Positions 9,698 to 21,342 are shown, numbered from the stretch's first letter. The stretch: DNA of 64,000 nucleotides from Psychrobacter sp. WY6 (GCF_018448495.1 NZ_CP049902.1:682001-746000), one strand, 5' to 3'. The notes: generated by a model from the sequence alone, not told the origin. A program made the numbers and translations.

Positions 9698-10794
9698 TTA
9701 TAGATATGGCGGTGGTAACAGCTGGTCGCCGACGTTTAATGGTAGCTCTGAATCAAGCACATAAGCATAGCTAATATTATCGAAAGTATTGAATACCATG
9801 ACCATACCGCTTGGCTCATTTGGTAAGCGTACTGGCGTGTCATGTCTTTGGTATCGCGGATCAAAGCCCCTTTTTGATAGACAGTCAATACATCACCAGG
9901 CTTAGCACCATGGGTACTACCTAAGTTGATAGCAACAACACTACCCTTCGCTGCTGAGCTGATTGAGTCCATGACGCGGACAATCATGCCACCACGACTG
10001 ACCGTTGCAGGGGCTGGATAAAACACAGGTGGAATAGAGTTATTCAATTCAACAAATACGCGATCACCTTCACGCACTTCTTTGTCGTAACTGTCGGTGA
10101 GCTGCAAACTGCTGACGCCGTTGGTTTCTGTCGAAGTAACCAAACCCGTCGCAACTTGCGTGACCTCTAAACCGATAACTTCTTGGGTCTTTGGCTCAAC
10201 ATATAGCTCTCCTTCACGGTAGATACCATAACGCTGACCGACGATCAGTGGCACACCTTTGGCATATACTTTATCGCCACTGGCGGTAATTAAATTGCCT
10301 TTTTTAGAGGCCAATATATAAGGGGTGGTATTAAAATCTTGTGGATTAACGATGACTGTCTTATCTAACCAGTGTTGAATAGCAGACCACGGAAGTGGTG
10401 GAATACTGTTGGCTGTTGAAGTGACTGAGACTGTGCTAGATACCACGTTACCCGTTAACTGCTTTTCAACTCCAGCACAACCTTCGCCAGTATCAACACC
10501 AATTAAGGTTTTACCTTGAATCACACATAAGATAAGGATGTCGTTAGGATAAATAAGATTGGGGTTTTTGATTTGCTTATTGGTTGCCCAGATTTCTTTC
10601 CAGCGCCACGGACTGTCTAAATAACGTCCTGATATGTCCCACAACGTATCGCCTTTTTTGACGATATAGCGATTGGGCGCATCCGCTTTGATGGCTGGTG
10701 GTGGATTGTTAGCGTGGGCAGTACTCATTAGCATTGCACTACTAAATGTCGTGATTAACAGTGCTTTTGCTATCGTTTTTAAGCTCATCTTCAT
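9698..10794 (-). CDS. LysM-domain cell-wall protein, one frameshift near the 3' end
   Basis: A signal peptide (KTIAKALLITTFSSAMLMSTAHA) is followed by a LysM domain (YIVKKGDTLWDISGRYLDSPWRWKEIW, about residues 40-90) that binds peptidoglycan glycan. A long C-terminal region of unknown role carries repeated beta-rich segments (DSYDKEVREGDRVFVELN, GAKPGDVLTVYQKGALIRDTKDM). The frame breaks near 9845. In the next frame the protein continues TPVRLPNEPSGMVMVFNTFD and ends QLLPPPYL at 9698. Homologues sit next to dprA in Pseudomonas and relatives, as here. About 365 residues; presumably periplasmic. Confidence 0.82.
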
Positions 10795-11166
10795 TGTTAT
10801 ATCCACAATATGTACCGCTGTTGTCGCCACAATTAGTACCATTGAGATCTATTACTTAACCTTAATCTTTGACTGTCATTAAAATAGTGACAAGCAATGA
10901 GGGTCGTAAAAGGACTTAATCGTACGATTATCATGACGCTTATAGGGCAGCTGTTCAGTGTAATTGGCTGGTATGATTACTAAAAAAGCGTCTAGCAAAA
11001 TGATGAGTCGCCGACGCTGTTTCTAATATTACAATTATATCTACCATAACACAATCATAAACACTTTATTACAATGGCGTAACTTTTATATGAATATTAT
11101 TTCTATAGTTCGTCATTGAAATTTGTAGAGTTCCTCATGAAAATAAGCATTAAAATCAACTCTGAT

Positions 11167-12582
11167 TTATGCTGGATTTGGTATCACATGCTGACGAATT
11201 TGCTCAGCGACTAATTCGGCATCATTATCAAGCACCACCACATGCTGCGGTAACGCTTCTAAGCCTTCGGTATGGGCTGGGCGTGCGATTTCTATCGGTC
11301 CAATAGCTTCGATGATCGTATCGGCAAATTTCACTGGCAGTGCGGTTTCGGCACAAACAATCACCTCACCTTCGCGCTGTAGCTCTTTGGCAACCTTGAT
11401 ACCATCAGCGGTATGCGGATCAACCAACTCTCCATGCTGCTCATACAGCGCTTTAATGGTTTGTAAGCGGTCACTATGGGTCGATTTACCCGCAGCAAAA
11501 CCGTAGCGAGTGTTGACCGCCTCCATTAGGTCAGACAAATCAAAGCCTTGACCAGATTTCACCCCTTCAAATAACTCATGAACGCGGGCGCTGTCTTTAT
11601 CTAATAAGAGATAAACAAAACGCTCAAAGTTAGAGGCTTTAGAGATATCCATCGATGGGCTTGAAGTGATATAAGTTTTATCAGTCGGACGCGGCTGATA
11701 AGCACCTTGATTAAAGAAGTCGTTAAGCACGTCGTTTTCGTTGGTTGCGACGATTAGACGATCAACTGGCAGCCCCATTTCACGTGCAATGTGACCGGCA
11801 CAAATATTACCAAAGTTGCCTGATGGCACGCTAAAACTGACTTTTTCATCGTTGCTTGTAGTGACCGCAAAATAGGCTTTAAAGTAATAAACAATCTGCG
11901 CTAGGATACGACCCCAGTTAATAGAATTAACCGTACCTAAATTATAAGCCGCTTTAAACTCAGCATTGCTGTAGGGCTTTGACGATGGGCAATCATCAAA
12001 CATGCCGTCGATGGCAATATTATGGATGTTTTTATCAGTCAAACTATACATTTGCGCACGCTGGAATTCACTCATTTTGCCATGCGGTGACAGCATAAAG
12101 ACTTCGATATTTTCTTTACCACGCAAAGCATATTCTGCCGCACTACCTGTATCCCCACTGGTGGCACCAATGATGGTAATACGCGCGTCTTTTCTTTTAA
12201 GCACATATTCGAAAGCATTACCCAAAAACTGCATGGCAACATCTTTAAACGCTAACGTCGGACCGTTTGATAATCCTAGAATATATAAATTGTCTTCAAG
12301 CTTACGGACAGGAACAATCTCATCAGAGCCAAATACCTCAGCGGTATAAGTGCGCTTAATAATGTCTTGCAAATCAGCCACAGGAATATCAGTCGCAAAG
12401 CGCTGCATAATCGCCATCGCCAGCTGTGGATAGCTTAGCGTGCGCCACTCAGTAAGCGTCGCACTATCAATATTCGGATAGTGCTCAGGCAACATCAAAC
12501 CACCGTCTGGGGCAAGACCCATTAATAACACATCACTAAAATCCATCGGCGCTGTCTGACCACGGGTACTGATATATTTCAT
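11167..12582 (-). CDS. thrC: Threonine synthase
   Basis: ThrC converts O-phosphohomoserine to threonine using pyridoxal phosphate. The 471-residue protein starts MKYISTRGQTAPMDFSDVLLMGLAPDGGL, typical of the longer proteobacterial class. The PLP lysine lies in LSNGPTLAFKDVAMQFLGN (about residue 108), and the phosphate-binding glycine loop is FSVPSGNFGNICAG (about residue 250). The frame is intact. An AGGAC site precedes the ATG. The hom gene is not adjacent in this window. Confidence 0.95.
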   Translation of the reverse strand: MKYISTRGQTAPMDFSDVLLMGLAPDGGLMLPEHYPNIDSATLTEWRTLSYPQLAMAIMQRFATDIPVADLQDIIKRTYTAEVFGSDEIVPVRKLEDNLYILGLSNGPTLAFKDVAMQFLGNAFEYVLKRKDARITIIGATSGDTGSAAEYALRGKENIEVFMLSPHGKMSEFQRAQMYSLTDKNIHNIAIDGMFDDCPSSKPYSNAEFKAAYNLGTVNSINWGRILAQIVYYFKAYFAVTTSNDEKVSFSVPSGNFGNICAGHIAREMGLPVDRLIVATNENDVLNDFFNQGAYQPRPTDKTYITSSPSMDISKASNFERFVYLLLDKDSARVHELFEGVKSGQGFDLSDLMEAVNTRYGFAAGKSTHSDRLQTIKALYEQHGELVDPHTADGIKVAKELQREGEVIVCAETALPVKFADTIIEAIGPIEIARPAHTEGLEALPQHVVVLDNDAELVAEQIRQHVIPNPA

Positions 12583-12623
12583 TAGATTGTCCTGTCTATA
12601 ATGAGATTATTAGTTAAAACGGT

Positions 12624-14175
12624 TTATTCAGCAGTTTTTTGCAGCAAGGCATAATAAAAGCCATCGCCGCTCTCGCTATCTATTGGTAAGCACTGACGAC
12701 CGATTGCTTGTTCGATACCCCAATTGCAATCGTCGCTAAATTCAACGGCTACTACATTATTATAGTGAGTCATGAAATCTTGCATCTGCTCGACGTTCTC
12801 TTGCTTTAGGATAGAGCAAGTGACATACAACAGATAACCGCCAACTTTAAGTTGTGGCCATAGATTGTGCAAGATATCCGCTTGTAAGAGTGCCGTTTGC
12901 TCAACGTCTTCTTCGGTACGCAAGATACTGATATCAGGATGACGACGAATCACGCCAGTCGCTGTACAAGGTGAATCTAATAATATAGCGTCAAATACGA
13001 GTTTGCTCTTTTCTTACCAGCGCCTTGCCATGTCGTTGCGTCAGCACAGACAATATTAAGCTCAATATTTTTCTCAGCTTGCTGCAAGTCGTGCTGACTT
13101 AGGTTTAAGCGCTGTAAATTAGTATGAATACGCTCGATACGTGGCGCCTCATTATCTATCGCAGTAATCTTAACTTTCGAAATCACAGGCGACGTTTCAG
13201 CATCGTCTTGTTTCACGTGAAACAACGAAGACTTGAGCTGATTAATTCTAACCAATGAGCAAGCTTACCACCCGGCGCTGCACAAGCATCTAAAATGCGG
13301 ATCTCGTTGTTATTGGTGTCTATATCGCCGTCTGCATCGTCGTTTTTAACACTCAGCTTATTAATTAAAGCGTTATGAATAAGCGGCGCGGCAAGCTGAG
13401 CATGCATATCTTGTACACTAGCCGCACCTTCAGCGAATTGCGGTAAGGCATTGACTGCGGTACTTTGATGTAATCTTAACCCTTTGGTTAATATGCCATT
13501 AGATGCGGCTGCATCCGAGCTGGCTAAAAAAACCACTTGTTAGCTCAACCAGATCTGCTTCAACTTCAAATTCCACCAATGCTTGCTGATAGTCCTCTAT
13601 CGAAGTCACCGCTGTATTCACGCGCAAAAACATTGGTGCAGGTTGACGTAAACCCTGCATCAGGTCGTCATACTGCTCACTCCAGTCTTGCTTAAGCTGA
13701 TAGGCAAGCCAATTCGGTAAGCTGTTTTTTATCACACTTCTTACGGAATTTACTTGGGTTCTTAGCAACTTTACGCAAAATGGCGTTGATTAAACCCGTC
13801 GCATGCGCAAACTCAATTTCTTTTGCTGCTTCAACCGTTTCATGAATCGCCGCATGGTCAGCCACTTGCAAATAGAGTAGCTGCGTTAGACCTACTTGGT
13901 CGTACGTACTTCTTTTTCATCAATAGAGTTATCAGCCAGACTATCGAGTAGACGCTCAAGGGCGTACCATTGGCGCAACGTCGTCAACAATAGCGCATGA
14001 GCAAAACCTTTATCCCCGTCATGCAAACTGTTTAGTAGCGGATCAAGGACGCTTGCAAGCGACTGACCATTTTGAATCGCCAGTAAAGTGCGAATGACGC
14101 GGACGCGGACGCTACCATTCATGATAAGGTTGCTTGACGGTTTGTTAGCTTTTTTCTTGGTGCAGTGCTTCTCAT
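12624..14175 (-). CDS. rsmB: 16S rRNA m5C967 methyltransferase RsmB, about six frameshifts
   Basis: RsmB methylates C967 of 16S rRNA. An NusB-like N-terminal domain ([24 protein letters not shown]) precedes a SAM-dependent catalytic domain. Motifs, in several frames, are [53 protein letters not shown] (with a catalytic cysteine) and [14 protein letters not shown]. Frames break near 14130, 13905, 13740, 13525, 13245 and 12970; the first is a 6-A run where a seventh A would join a start at 14175. A perfect parS site (13209-13224) is embedded in the coding sequence and encodes FHVK. So many breaks could mean decay, but every motif is conserved. Confidence 0.85.
13209..13224. promoter_or_regulatory. 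Perfect parS site inside rsmB
   Basis: TGTTTCACGTGAAACA matches the ParB-binding consensus at all 16 positions. It lies within the rsmB coding region, about 13 kb left of oriC. Confidence 0.85.
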
Positions 14176-14291
14176 TAAATTGAATTTCCTTGACGCCTAA
14201 TAGTTAGCGTCTGATAAAAGTTGGATTGTTTGGTATTAAATGACGAATATAAAAAATAAGGTTAAGCGGTATTAAACTGATTTAGAAGCAA

Positions 14292-15377
14292 TTATTTTGA
14301 GTCTGCTGTGAACTGATCACCATCATTCAATTGGTTACCATGGCAGATTTGCTCGGCTGTCATTGGTTTACCACCAGCAAACTGTAATTGGGTGATAGCT
14401 AAAGTGCTGGCTTGCGGTTTTTCGAGACCATTATCAATATTACTGTCATGACCACAAGCTACCAATATCGCTTTGCGTCCAACACTGATGACCGTACCAG
14501 CAGGCTGATTGGTTTGCTGCGACGGATTCACAGGTAAGCTGGCTAAAATCTTGACACGTTGCCCTGCCAAAAAAGTATAAGCACCTGGCCATGGCGTCAA
14601 ACCGCGAATTTGTCGTTCGATAATAGTCGCTGATTGTGTCCAGTCGATTTCACCTTCAGTTTTGACGAGTTTTTCAGCGTAATTGGCTTGACTGTCATCT
14701 TGAGCGATTGCTTGTGCTTGATAATGTGGCAAGTCCTTTAGCACGGTAATAATAGCCGTTGCACCAAGCTCAGCCATTTTATCATGGAGGCTGGCAGCCG
14801 TATCATCAGCCTTAATAGGTGCGCTGACTTTATAAAGCATGTCGCCAGTATCAAGCCCTTTATCCATCTGCATAATGGTAATGCCCGTCTCGCTATCACC
14901 CGCCAATAATGCACGGTGAATAGGTGCTGCACCGCGCCAGCGTGGTAATAAGGACGCATGAATATTGAGGCAACCATAAGTCGGTGTGGTCAATACACCA
15001 ATCGGCAATATCAAGCCATAAGCCGCGACAATCATCACATCTGGCTGATAACTACGCAGAGTCTCACGTGCGATCAACCCTTCACTACTAGATTTTTTAA
15101 AGGTGAGAGGCTGCTCAACTGCAATATCATGCGCCAATGCGACTTGCTTTACTGCAGAGGCTGATAATTTTTGACCCCGTCCTGCCTTGCGATCAGGTTG
15201 CGTATACACAGCGACGATGTCTATATTCAACGCTTCTTGCTGGCTGATAAGAGCCTCAAGACTAACGGCGGCAAACTCAGGAGTGCCAGCAAACGCAACT
15301 CTTAAGCGCTTACTAGATGAGCAATCTTTCGTCGTAGATGGCATGGATAAATCGAAGGCAGAAGCAATTATAGTCAT
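14292..15377 (-). CDS. fmt: Methionyl-tRNA formyltransferase
   Basis: Fmt formylates initiator Met-tRNA using 10-formyl-tetrahydrofolate. The core begins LRVAFAGTPEFAAVSLEAL. It holds the catalytic and folate-binding segment NIHASLLPRWRGAAPIHRAL followed by GDSETGITIMQMDKGLDTGDML, and a C-terminal OB-fold-like domain. The frame is intact. The open frame gives 361 residues, longer than the usual ~315-320, owing to about 25 extra N-terminal residues. Starts at 15377 or 15344 are both possible and neither has a clear ribosome site. A def gene, often adjacent, is not seen here. Confidence 0.93.
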   Translation of the reverse strand: MTIIASAFDLSMPSTTKDCSSSKRLRVAFAGTPEFAAVSLEALISQQEALNIDIVAVYTQPDRKAGRGQKLSASAVKQVALAHDIAVEQPLTFKKSSSEGLIARETLRSYQPDVMIVAAYGLILPIGVLTTPTYGCLNIHASLLPRWRGAAPIHRALLAGDSETGITIMQMDKGLDTGDMLYKVSAPIKADDTAASLHDKMAELGATAIITVLKDLPHYQAQAIAQDDSQANYAEKLVKTEGEIDWTQSATIIERQIRGLTPWPGAYTFLAGQRVKILASLPVNPSQQTNQPAGTVISVGRKAILVACGHDSNIDNGLEKPQASTLAITQLQFAGGKPMTAEQICHGNQLNDGDQFTADSK

Positions 15378-15693
15378 AAACAGGCATTATATAGGGTTGG
15401 TTGACTCATTATAGGTGAGTTTGCGATGTTGTGCCATGGTTGTAATAACGGTAATCGAGCGTTACCAATGATACGGTTTGTCTTTATAATAGAAAGCAAG
15501 CAGGGCGCTCTTATTGATGAGTTTATTTACAAAACAATGCGTGATTGAGCGATATTCCACTGCCATTCACCATTTTTTTCTAGATAATAGCTGTAAAACC
15601 GTAAAAGTTAAAACGACTTGAATAAACCAACTACTGTGCCAAACTGATTACTTACTCACTATGTTTCTTGTGTCGATATAGGACCACGCTTTC

Positions 15694-18517
15694 ATGCAAC
15701 AGTTTCAGTCCTTACAGCGCTTACTCATATTTTATGCACTGACCTTGCTGGTCATGTTGTCTATCTATTTTTTGCGCTGTTTCACGAGATGAAAAACAAA
15801 GTGAACAGCAAAGTATCGATACTTTTCATACATTGCAGTATGAAGTTACTGAACGTGATGATCTTCTAAACCCTGACATTAAAAGGATTTTAGAAAAACC
15901 CGTATTTGGAGACATAAGCTATCAGCTGGTTTTTGATGCCCTCTGGGCAGACTTATATCCATCGCCATACTCAGCCCAATGAGCGTACTTTTGCTAACGT
16001 TACGTTTCCTATCATTAGCTCATCCCCTTCTAATAATGGCAGTCATAGTGCTTACACGCTCAATAATCGCAACTTAACCGGCACCATTAAACTCAAAAGT
16101 GGTCATCATTTATATTATATTGCGCCATAAACCGCTTATCATTGACTGGATATCATATCGCTACTGGTTGCCATTGATGGCAGCGATCATGCTGTTTATT
16201 ATCGCTTTGCTGTATATGCTCAATCGTCGCACCAATTGGGAACAGCTACTGATTTATACGGACAATCTAAGTAGCCACGCAAAAGAAGCCTATAGTCCGC
16301 CGCCTTTTTTGCAAAAAAAATCTACGCCTGAGTTTCTGCGTTTAGGCCATGCGCTGAGCCGTGTCAGCTACCAGCTGCATAATGACTATCGCCGCATTAA
16401 AACTTTAACACACCGTCTTGAAAGTTTGGTTGATCAATCCCCTTTACCGATGCTGATGATCATGCGTCATGGTCAAATCAGCTTTTTCAATAAACGCTTT
16501 GAACAAATATTCATGTCTTTACCGCAAAGCGATAGCAACTATGAACTGACGGATTTTATCGCGGGTAAAGATGAATCCACGCAACGATTGCTGCAAACGT
16601 TATCCAACCTACGCGTCACTCGTACCTTAACAGTCTATGGGTTAGAAAATGAACAGGCTTACCAATTGCACGTTACGCCATGGTTTGGTGAACATGGTCA
16701 GGTTCACGGCTTTACCGTACTGCTGAATAATGTTAATGAATTTGCCAGTCAAATAGGGCAATTACAGCAACAAAATCAACGGCTACAACGCCAAATTGAT
16801 GAGTTTAATACAATTAAATCGACGATGGGTCATGATTTGCGCCTTCCATTAGAAGCAATGATTGACACGCTAGAACCGATTGATCCTGAGACATTGACTG
16901 CTGCGCAGAATGACATTTTAATATCTTTAATTAAAAGCAGTCAGAGTATGCTAACGACACTTAATGATGTGCTAGACATCGAGGAGATAGCGGTAAGAAA
17001 AACCCGCCTAAGCATTGAGCCTGTTGATATTTATAGACTGGGGCAACAAGTCAGTCAGTCATTTATAGAAAGGATAAGGCAGCAAGGACTTGAGCTGCTG
17101 TATTTTTTTACACCTGACAGTCCGCGTTGTATTGATACAGACCATCAGCGCCTACAGCAAATCTTGTACGACTTATTAGATAATGCAGTGAAATTTACCA
17201 CTTCTGGCTATGTATCTCTGACCATCGAAACGGTCAGTAATGCAGAGCTATTAGCAACAAAAAACCGAAGCTTAGTAAATCTTAATAAAGACCTTACACT
17301 GATTAAAAGTAGTCAAATCAATAAAGACAATCCCAATCATGCCTCACACGACTGGATTCGTTTTAGTATAAAAGACAGCGGTATGGGCATCGATATAGCG
17401 AAGCAACATCAACTGTTGGTTCAGCTTAATAAAAGCAACAACCAAAACACCCATCGAAACGTTAATTACATTCAAAAGAATACGACTGGGCAAGGCCTAG
17501 GGTTAAATAACGTCAATAGTTTTGCGCGATTATTGGGTGGTTTTATTGAAATAAAAAGCACGATGACTGAAGGCAGCAGTCTGAATCTTTATCTGCCTTG
17601 CAGACGTCCAAACTATCAGCCTATTTATCATCATAGTCAGCATTTGACTCATATCCATCTAATAGCAGTGATTAAACAACCACTACGTGCCAAACATCTG
17701 CGCGATTTTTGTGCATATTTATCGATGTCAGCTACTATCTATACCTCTATAGATAAATTAGATCTACAACAATTAAACGAAAAACTGGCGCAAGACGAGC
17801 AAAGGCTCGCCCCTATCTTGCTATTAGATTACGAATATTATGAAACCCTGTCTATTGCTTCCGCTAATCAGGCGATAGGGAATGATGATAGACAAAAGCA
17901 TTAAATACCCTACTCGATAATCCGTCGCTACCAAAGATACTACTCAGTATGAAACCTGAGCGCCGTATTCCCTCTATATTATTAGATAAATATGAAGGAT
18001 TCTTGAGCAAACCATTAGATGCGACTTTATTGCTCTCTGAATTACTGCGCTTAACCTTACCAGCGAGACAGAAGCTGGTTCAAGCCATAGAGATAAAAGA
18101 AGAGAATAAGCAGCTAGCAAACGAAGCAGATAAAGCTGCCAACGAGAATGTATTGCCACTTATCTTGGTAGTAGAAGACAGTCCAACCAATCAGAAAATA
18201 ACGTGCAAGATATTGAGTAAACTTGGTTATCGTAGTGTAGTCGCAGAAGATGGTCAGCAAGCGTTAGATATGCTACAACAACAGCGTCAAGATATCTCAC
18301 TCATTTTGATGGACTGTCGCATGCCTGTCATGGATGGGCTACAGGCTACCCAAGCGATTCGTGCGCAAGGCGATAAAATTGCGATTGTGGCGCTGACTGC
18401 AAACAACACCAAAGAAGATCGCGACGCTTGTATAGAAGTAGGAATGGATGAATTTTTAGCCAAACCGATCAATAAAAAGAGCTAGAGTCGGTTTTACAGA
18501 GCTTCATAAAATCATGA
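15694..18517 (+). CDS. Hybrid sensor histidine kinase (GacS/BarA-like), several frameshifts
   Basis: A membrane-bound two-component sensor. In order: N-terminal membrane helix (15715-15780), a periplasmic region of about 110 residues, a second helix (about 16150-16215), a HAMP-like linker, a PAS-like domain, HisKA (GHDLRLPLEAM with the phospho-accepting His, about 16830), HATPase (DNAVKF, DSGMGID, GQGLGLN), a degenerate receiver, and a C-terminal receiver (VVEDSPTNQ, LILMDCRMPVMDG, AKPI). Frames break near 15770, 15940, 16125, 17900-17950 and 18475; an added A at the last joins a tail ending VLQSFIKS. Joined it is about 940 residues. Unlike GacS/BarA no C-terminal HPt domain is seen. It is the only plus-strand gene left of the origin. 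Confidence 0.8.
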
Positions 18518-18553
18518 CAATCTGTAAAACCTACTTTTTAGGTTTAAGTTTTT

Positions 18554-18608
18554 ACTTCATAAATAAGCTACTTCATAAATAAGCTACTTCATAAATAAGC
18601 TACTTCAT
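18554..18608. repeat. 16-bp direct tandem repeat, about 3.4 copies
   Basis: The unit ACTTCATAAATAAGCT occurs three times in perfect tandem with a partial fourth. It fills the space between the convergent stops of the hybrid kinase gene and ribE. Confidence 0.9.
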
Positions 18609-18615
18609 GAACCAA

Positions 18616-19288
18616 TTATTTCATAAAACCATTATCTGCTAAAAATGCTTCTGTAATTTGGCTTTGCGGACTTGGCGTATTCATACCACTGGTTTGCGAC
18701 TTATTTAACAAACGTTCTAAATAGCGCGCGACGATATCCACTTCGATATTGACTTTATTTCCAACCAGCCAATGCTTAGCGATATTGGTCACTTGTGCGG
18801 TATGTGGAATGATATTTAAAGAGACAATATTGTCTCGTACAAGGTTGGTCGTCAGACTAATACCATCAACCGTGATGGAGCCTTTGGTCGCTGTATAGTG
18901 CGCCAGCTCTTGTGGTATCTCAATTTCGATATAGATAGAGCGCGCATCTTGTTGCAACTTACTGACCACGCCGACGCCATCGACGTGACCCGCGACGATA
19001 TGACCACCAAAACGCGTGGTTGGTAGCATCGCTTTCTCTAAATTCACTGTATGACCAGCTTTTAAAGTTTCTAATGCGGTACGAGCGATAGTTTCACGTG
19101 AGACATCGACCGAGTAATGATTACTCCCTAGGTCTACGACGGTTAAGCAGATACCATTGGAGGCAATAGAATCTCCTAGCTTCACATCACTAAAATCCAA
19201 ACCATCAGACTCTATCGTCAAACGTATATCACCGCCCGTAGGCTGCATGACTTAACCTTTCCAACACTCTCTATAATTCCAGTAACAT
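18616..19288 (-). CDS. ribE: Riboflavin synthase alpha chain, N-terminal frameshifts
   Basis: Catalyses the last step of riboflavin synthesis, dismutation of 6,7-dimethyl-8-ribityllumazine. The two lumazine-binding halves are visible: GDSIASNGICLTVV with RETIARTAL, and VDGISLTTNLV with an adjacent GGHIVAGHVDGVG. The apparent ORF starts at 19248 and lacks the usual first residues. Upstream, an ATG at 19288 with a GAGGT site begins M-F-T-G-I-I-E-type sequence if one T is restored, and a second single-base gap joins it to the body. The gene follows nrdR and ribD, the usual order. About 224 residues. Confidence 0.88.
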
Positions 19289-19704
19289 ATCGACCTCATT
19301 TCATTATGATATTGTCTTTATAGACAACATATCTTGATCTATTAAGATTGTGGCAGCATTGTCTAAGCCAGTTTTTTATGGCAACTTGGGCTTAATTGAG
19401 CTATGATGGGAGAGATTGTGGATAAGTACTGATAAATCAATCATAATGTATTAAAAACCCGCATTTCCGTTAAGTATCCACAGAAAACAAGATATGACTA
19501 ACATCAATAAAGCTTAGTAAATAAAACCTAAGTACTAATTATATTGAATTAATATCAATTTTTTTATAAAAGACCTAGTTTTCTGTTTCATGTGAAACAA
19601 AGTTATGCACAGTTTCATGTGGAACCTTGCACAACACTGGCTGTTTATCCAAATTGAGCAATTATTTAGCACAAACTGTGGATAATCTGTTTATAAATAA
19701 CCAG
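19289..19704. other. Gene-free AT-rich region with DnaA-box-like and parS-like sequences
   Basis: This 416-bp gap between ribE and ribD has no convincing ORF. It holds several DnaA-box-like 9-mers (GTGGATAAG near 19419, TATCCACAG near 19477, TTATCCAAA near 19645, TGTGGATAA near 19677), a near-parS at 19584-19599 (TGTTTCATGTGAAACA, one mismatch), and a weaker repeat of it near 19610. It resembles an origin-associated DnaA/ParB-binding region, though the main oriC is next to dnaA. The ribE promoter must also lie here. Confidence 0.55.
19584..19599. promoter_or_regulatory. parS-like site (one mismatch)
   Basis: TGTTTCATGTGAAACA differs from the ParB consensus at one central position. It is intergenic between ribE and ribD. 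Confidence 0.65.
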
Positions 19705-20775
19705 TTATAGCGGTAATAAAGTTAGTTTAAGGTCAGGACTTAATGTTTCATGGCTATAAATATTAAAACGCAACTGCTGAGCTAGAGACAATGGGTTAAA
19801 ATCAACCATCGGTCTGGCTTGCGCGCCCAACAAACAAGGCGCCTGATAAACAATCAACTCATCTACCAATTGTTGGCTTAAGAAACTACCAGCAACACTA
19901 GCCCCTGCCTCTACCAACACGTCATAACACTGATGATCACGGACTAATTTTTTTAGTAATTCAGTCAAGTTATCTTCGCGCCAATAAATCGTATCCGGTC
20001 GACGGCATAATTGATAGTCAGACTGTAAGCTGTGTTCTAAGCGCTGCCGCCTATCGAGTACGACAACCTTAGGAGCAGGAACTTGTTCAGGTGGCACAGC
20101 TAATTGGTTGGAACGTACATTAAGCTGTGGATTATCCGCGATAACCGTCTCACTACCGGTAATAATCGCGCCACTTTGTGCACGTAGCTTCTGCACATCT
20201 TCGCGGGCAGCCGCTGAGGTAATCCATTTTGACTCGCCAGATGCCATCGCGGTACGACCGTCAAGGCTAGTGGCAATTTTAAGTCGTACATAAGGCATCT
20301 GGGTGCGCATTGCCTTTAAAAATCCACGATTTAAAGCTTCTGCTTGCTCGGTTAATATACCGACTGTCACTTGAATCCCAGCCTGCTCTAACAGTTTTAC
20401 ACCGCGTCCTGCCACTTGCGGATTGGGATCGAGCCCTGCGATTACGACACGTTTCACACCAGCACTAATAAGACCCAAAGCACAAGGTGGCGTACGCCCC
20501 GTATGACTACAAGGCTCTAAAGTCACATAGGCAGTTGCACCTAAAGCCCTCGCACCCGCTTCTTTTAGCGCAAATACTTCTGCATGAGGCTGACCAGCTT
20601 TCGGATGAAACCCTTGACCGACGATCGCTTCTGCTTGCACGATGACACAGCCTACCGCTGGATTAGGTCTGGTGGTATATAAACCCTGTTTGGCTTGTTC
20701 GATCGCAAGCATCATAAAGTAGCGGTCTTGCGCATTCTGAGTATGGTTTGAGACTGGCATAAAAGTAGACTTCAT
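19705..20775 (-). CDS. ribD: Bifunctional riboflavin deaminase/reductase RibD
   Basis: RibD deaminates and then reduces the pyrimidine intermediate of riboflavin synthesis. The N-terminal deaminase has the zinc motifs HAEVFALKEAG and TLEPCSHTGRTPPC (about residues 58-100). The C-terminal reductase has LKIATSLDGRTAMASGESKWITS and VEAGASVAGSFL. 356 residues with an intact frame. It is followed by ribE and preceded by nrdR on the same strand, giving an nrdR-ribD-ribE unit. Confidence 0.94.
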   Translation of the reverse strand: MKSTFMPVSNHTQNAQDRYFMMLAIEQAKQGLYTTRPNPAVGCVIVQAEAIVGQGFHPKAGQPHAEVFALKEAGARALGATAYVTLEPCSHTGRTPPCALGLISAGVKRVVIAGLDPNPQVAGRGVKLLEQAGIQVTVGILTEQAEALNRGFLKAMRTQMPYVRLKIATSLDGRTAMASGESKWITSAAAREDVQKLRAQSGAIITGSETVIADNPQLNVRSNQLAVPPEQVPAPKVVVLDRRQRLEHSLQSDYQLCRRPDTIYWREDNLTELLKKLVRDHQCYDVLVEAGASVAGSFLSQQLVDELIVYQAPCLLGAQARPMVDFNPLSLAQQLRFNIYSHETLSPDLKLTLLPL

Positions 20776-20852
20776 TAGATTACAGAAAATTCTATCTAAG
20801 AAAAAAATTGAACTAAAGAGTAAATAGGTAAGATTCGATTGTATTCATCAAT

Positions 20853-21311
20853 TTACTTATCATTTGGACGAATATTTGCAATCTCTTGATGAAAAGCATC
20901 AATATCTTGAAAGTCGCGGTAAACACTAGCAAAGCGCACATAAGCAACATCATCTAACGTTTTAAGCTCACTCATGATGATCTCACCCAACACCTTGCTA
21001 CTGATTTCGCGCTCACCCATCTGTCTGACACGCTTCTCAATACGACTGATCATCGCTTCTTGTTCATCAATGGTGATAGGGCGCTTTTGCAATGGTAATA
21101 AAATAGAGCGGCGCAGTTTTTCGTTATCATAAGGCTCAATTTTACCGCTTGACTTGATGATTCTTGGCATCACTACTTCTACCATCTCAAAAGTAGTGAA
21201 ACGCTCTTGGCAGCTATTGCATGAGCGGCGACGACGGACTTGCGCACCTTCTGCTGCCAGACGCGAATCAATAACTTTAGTTTCTGACGCGTTACAATAT
21301 GGGCAGTGCAT
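20853..21311 (-). CDS. nrdR: Transcriptional repressor NrdR
   Basis: NrdR represses ribonucleotide reductase genes in response to nucleotide pools. The zinc ribbon is [17 protein letters not shown] with [15 protein letters not shown], followed by an ATP-cone domain ([21 protein letters not shown]). 152 residues, the usual size, intact. Its upstream region contains a long 7-bp tandem repeat beginning 32 bases before the start codon, an unusual setting for this gene. Confidence 0.95.
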   Translation of the reverse strand: MHCPYCNASETKVIDSRLAAEGAQVRRRRSCNSCQERFTTFEMVEVVMPRIIKSSGKIEPYDNEKLRRSILLPLQKRPITIDEQEAMISRIEKRVRQMGEREISSKVLGEIIMSELKTLDDVAYVRFASVYRDFQDIDAFHQEIANIRPNDK

Positions 21312-21342
21312 AGCGTTTCCTTATTTTAATATTAAGCGCAAG

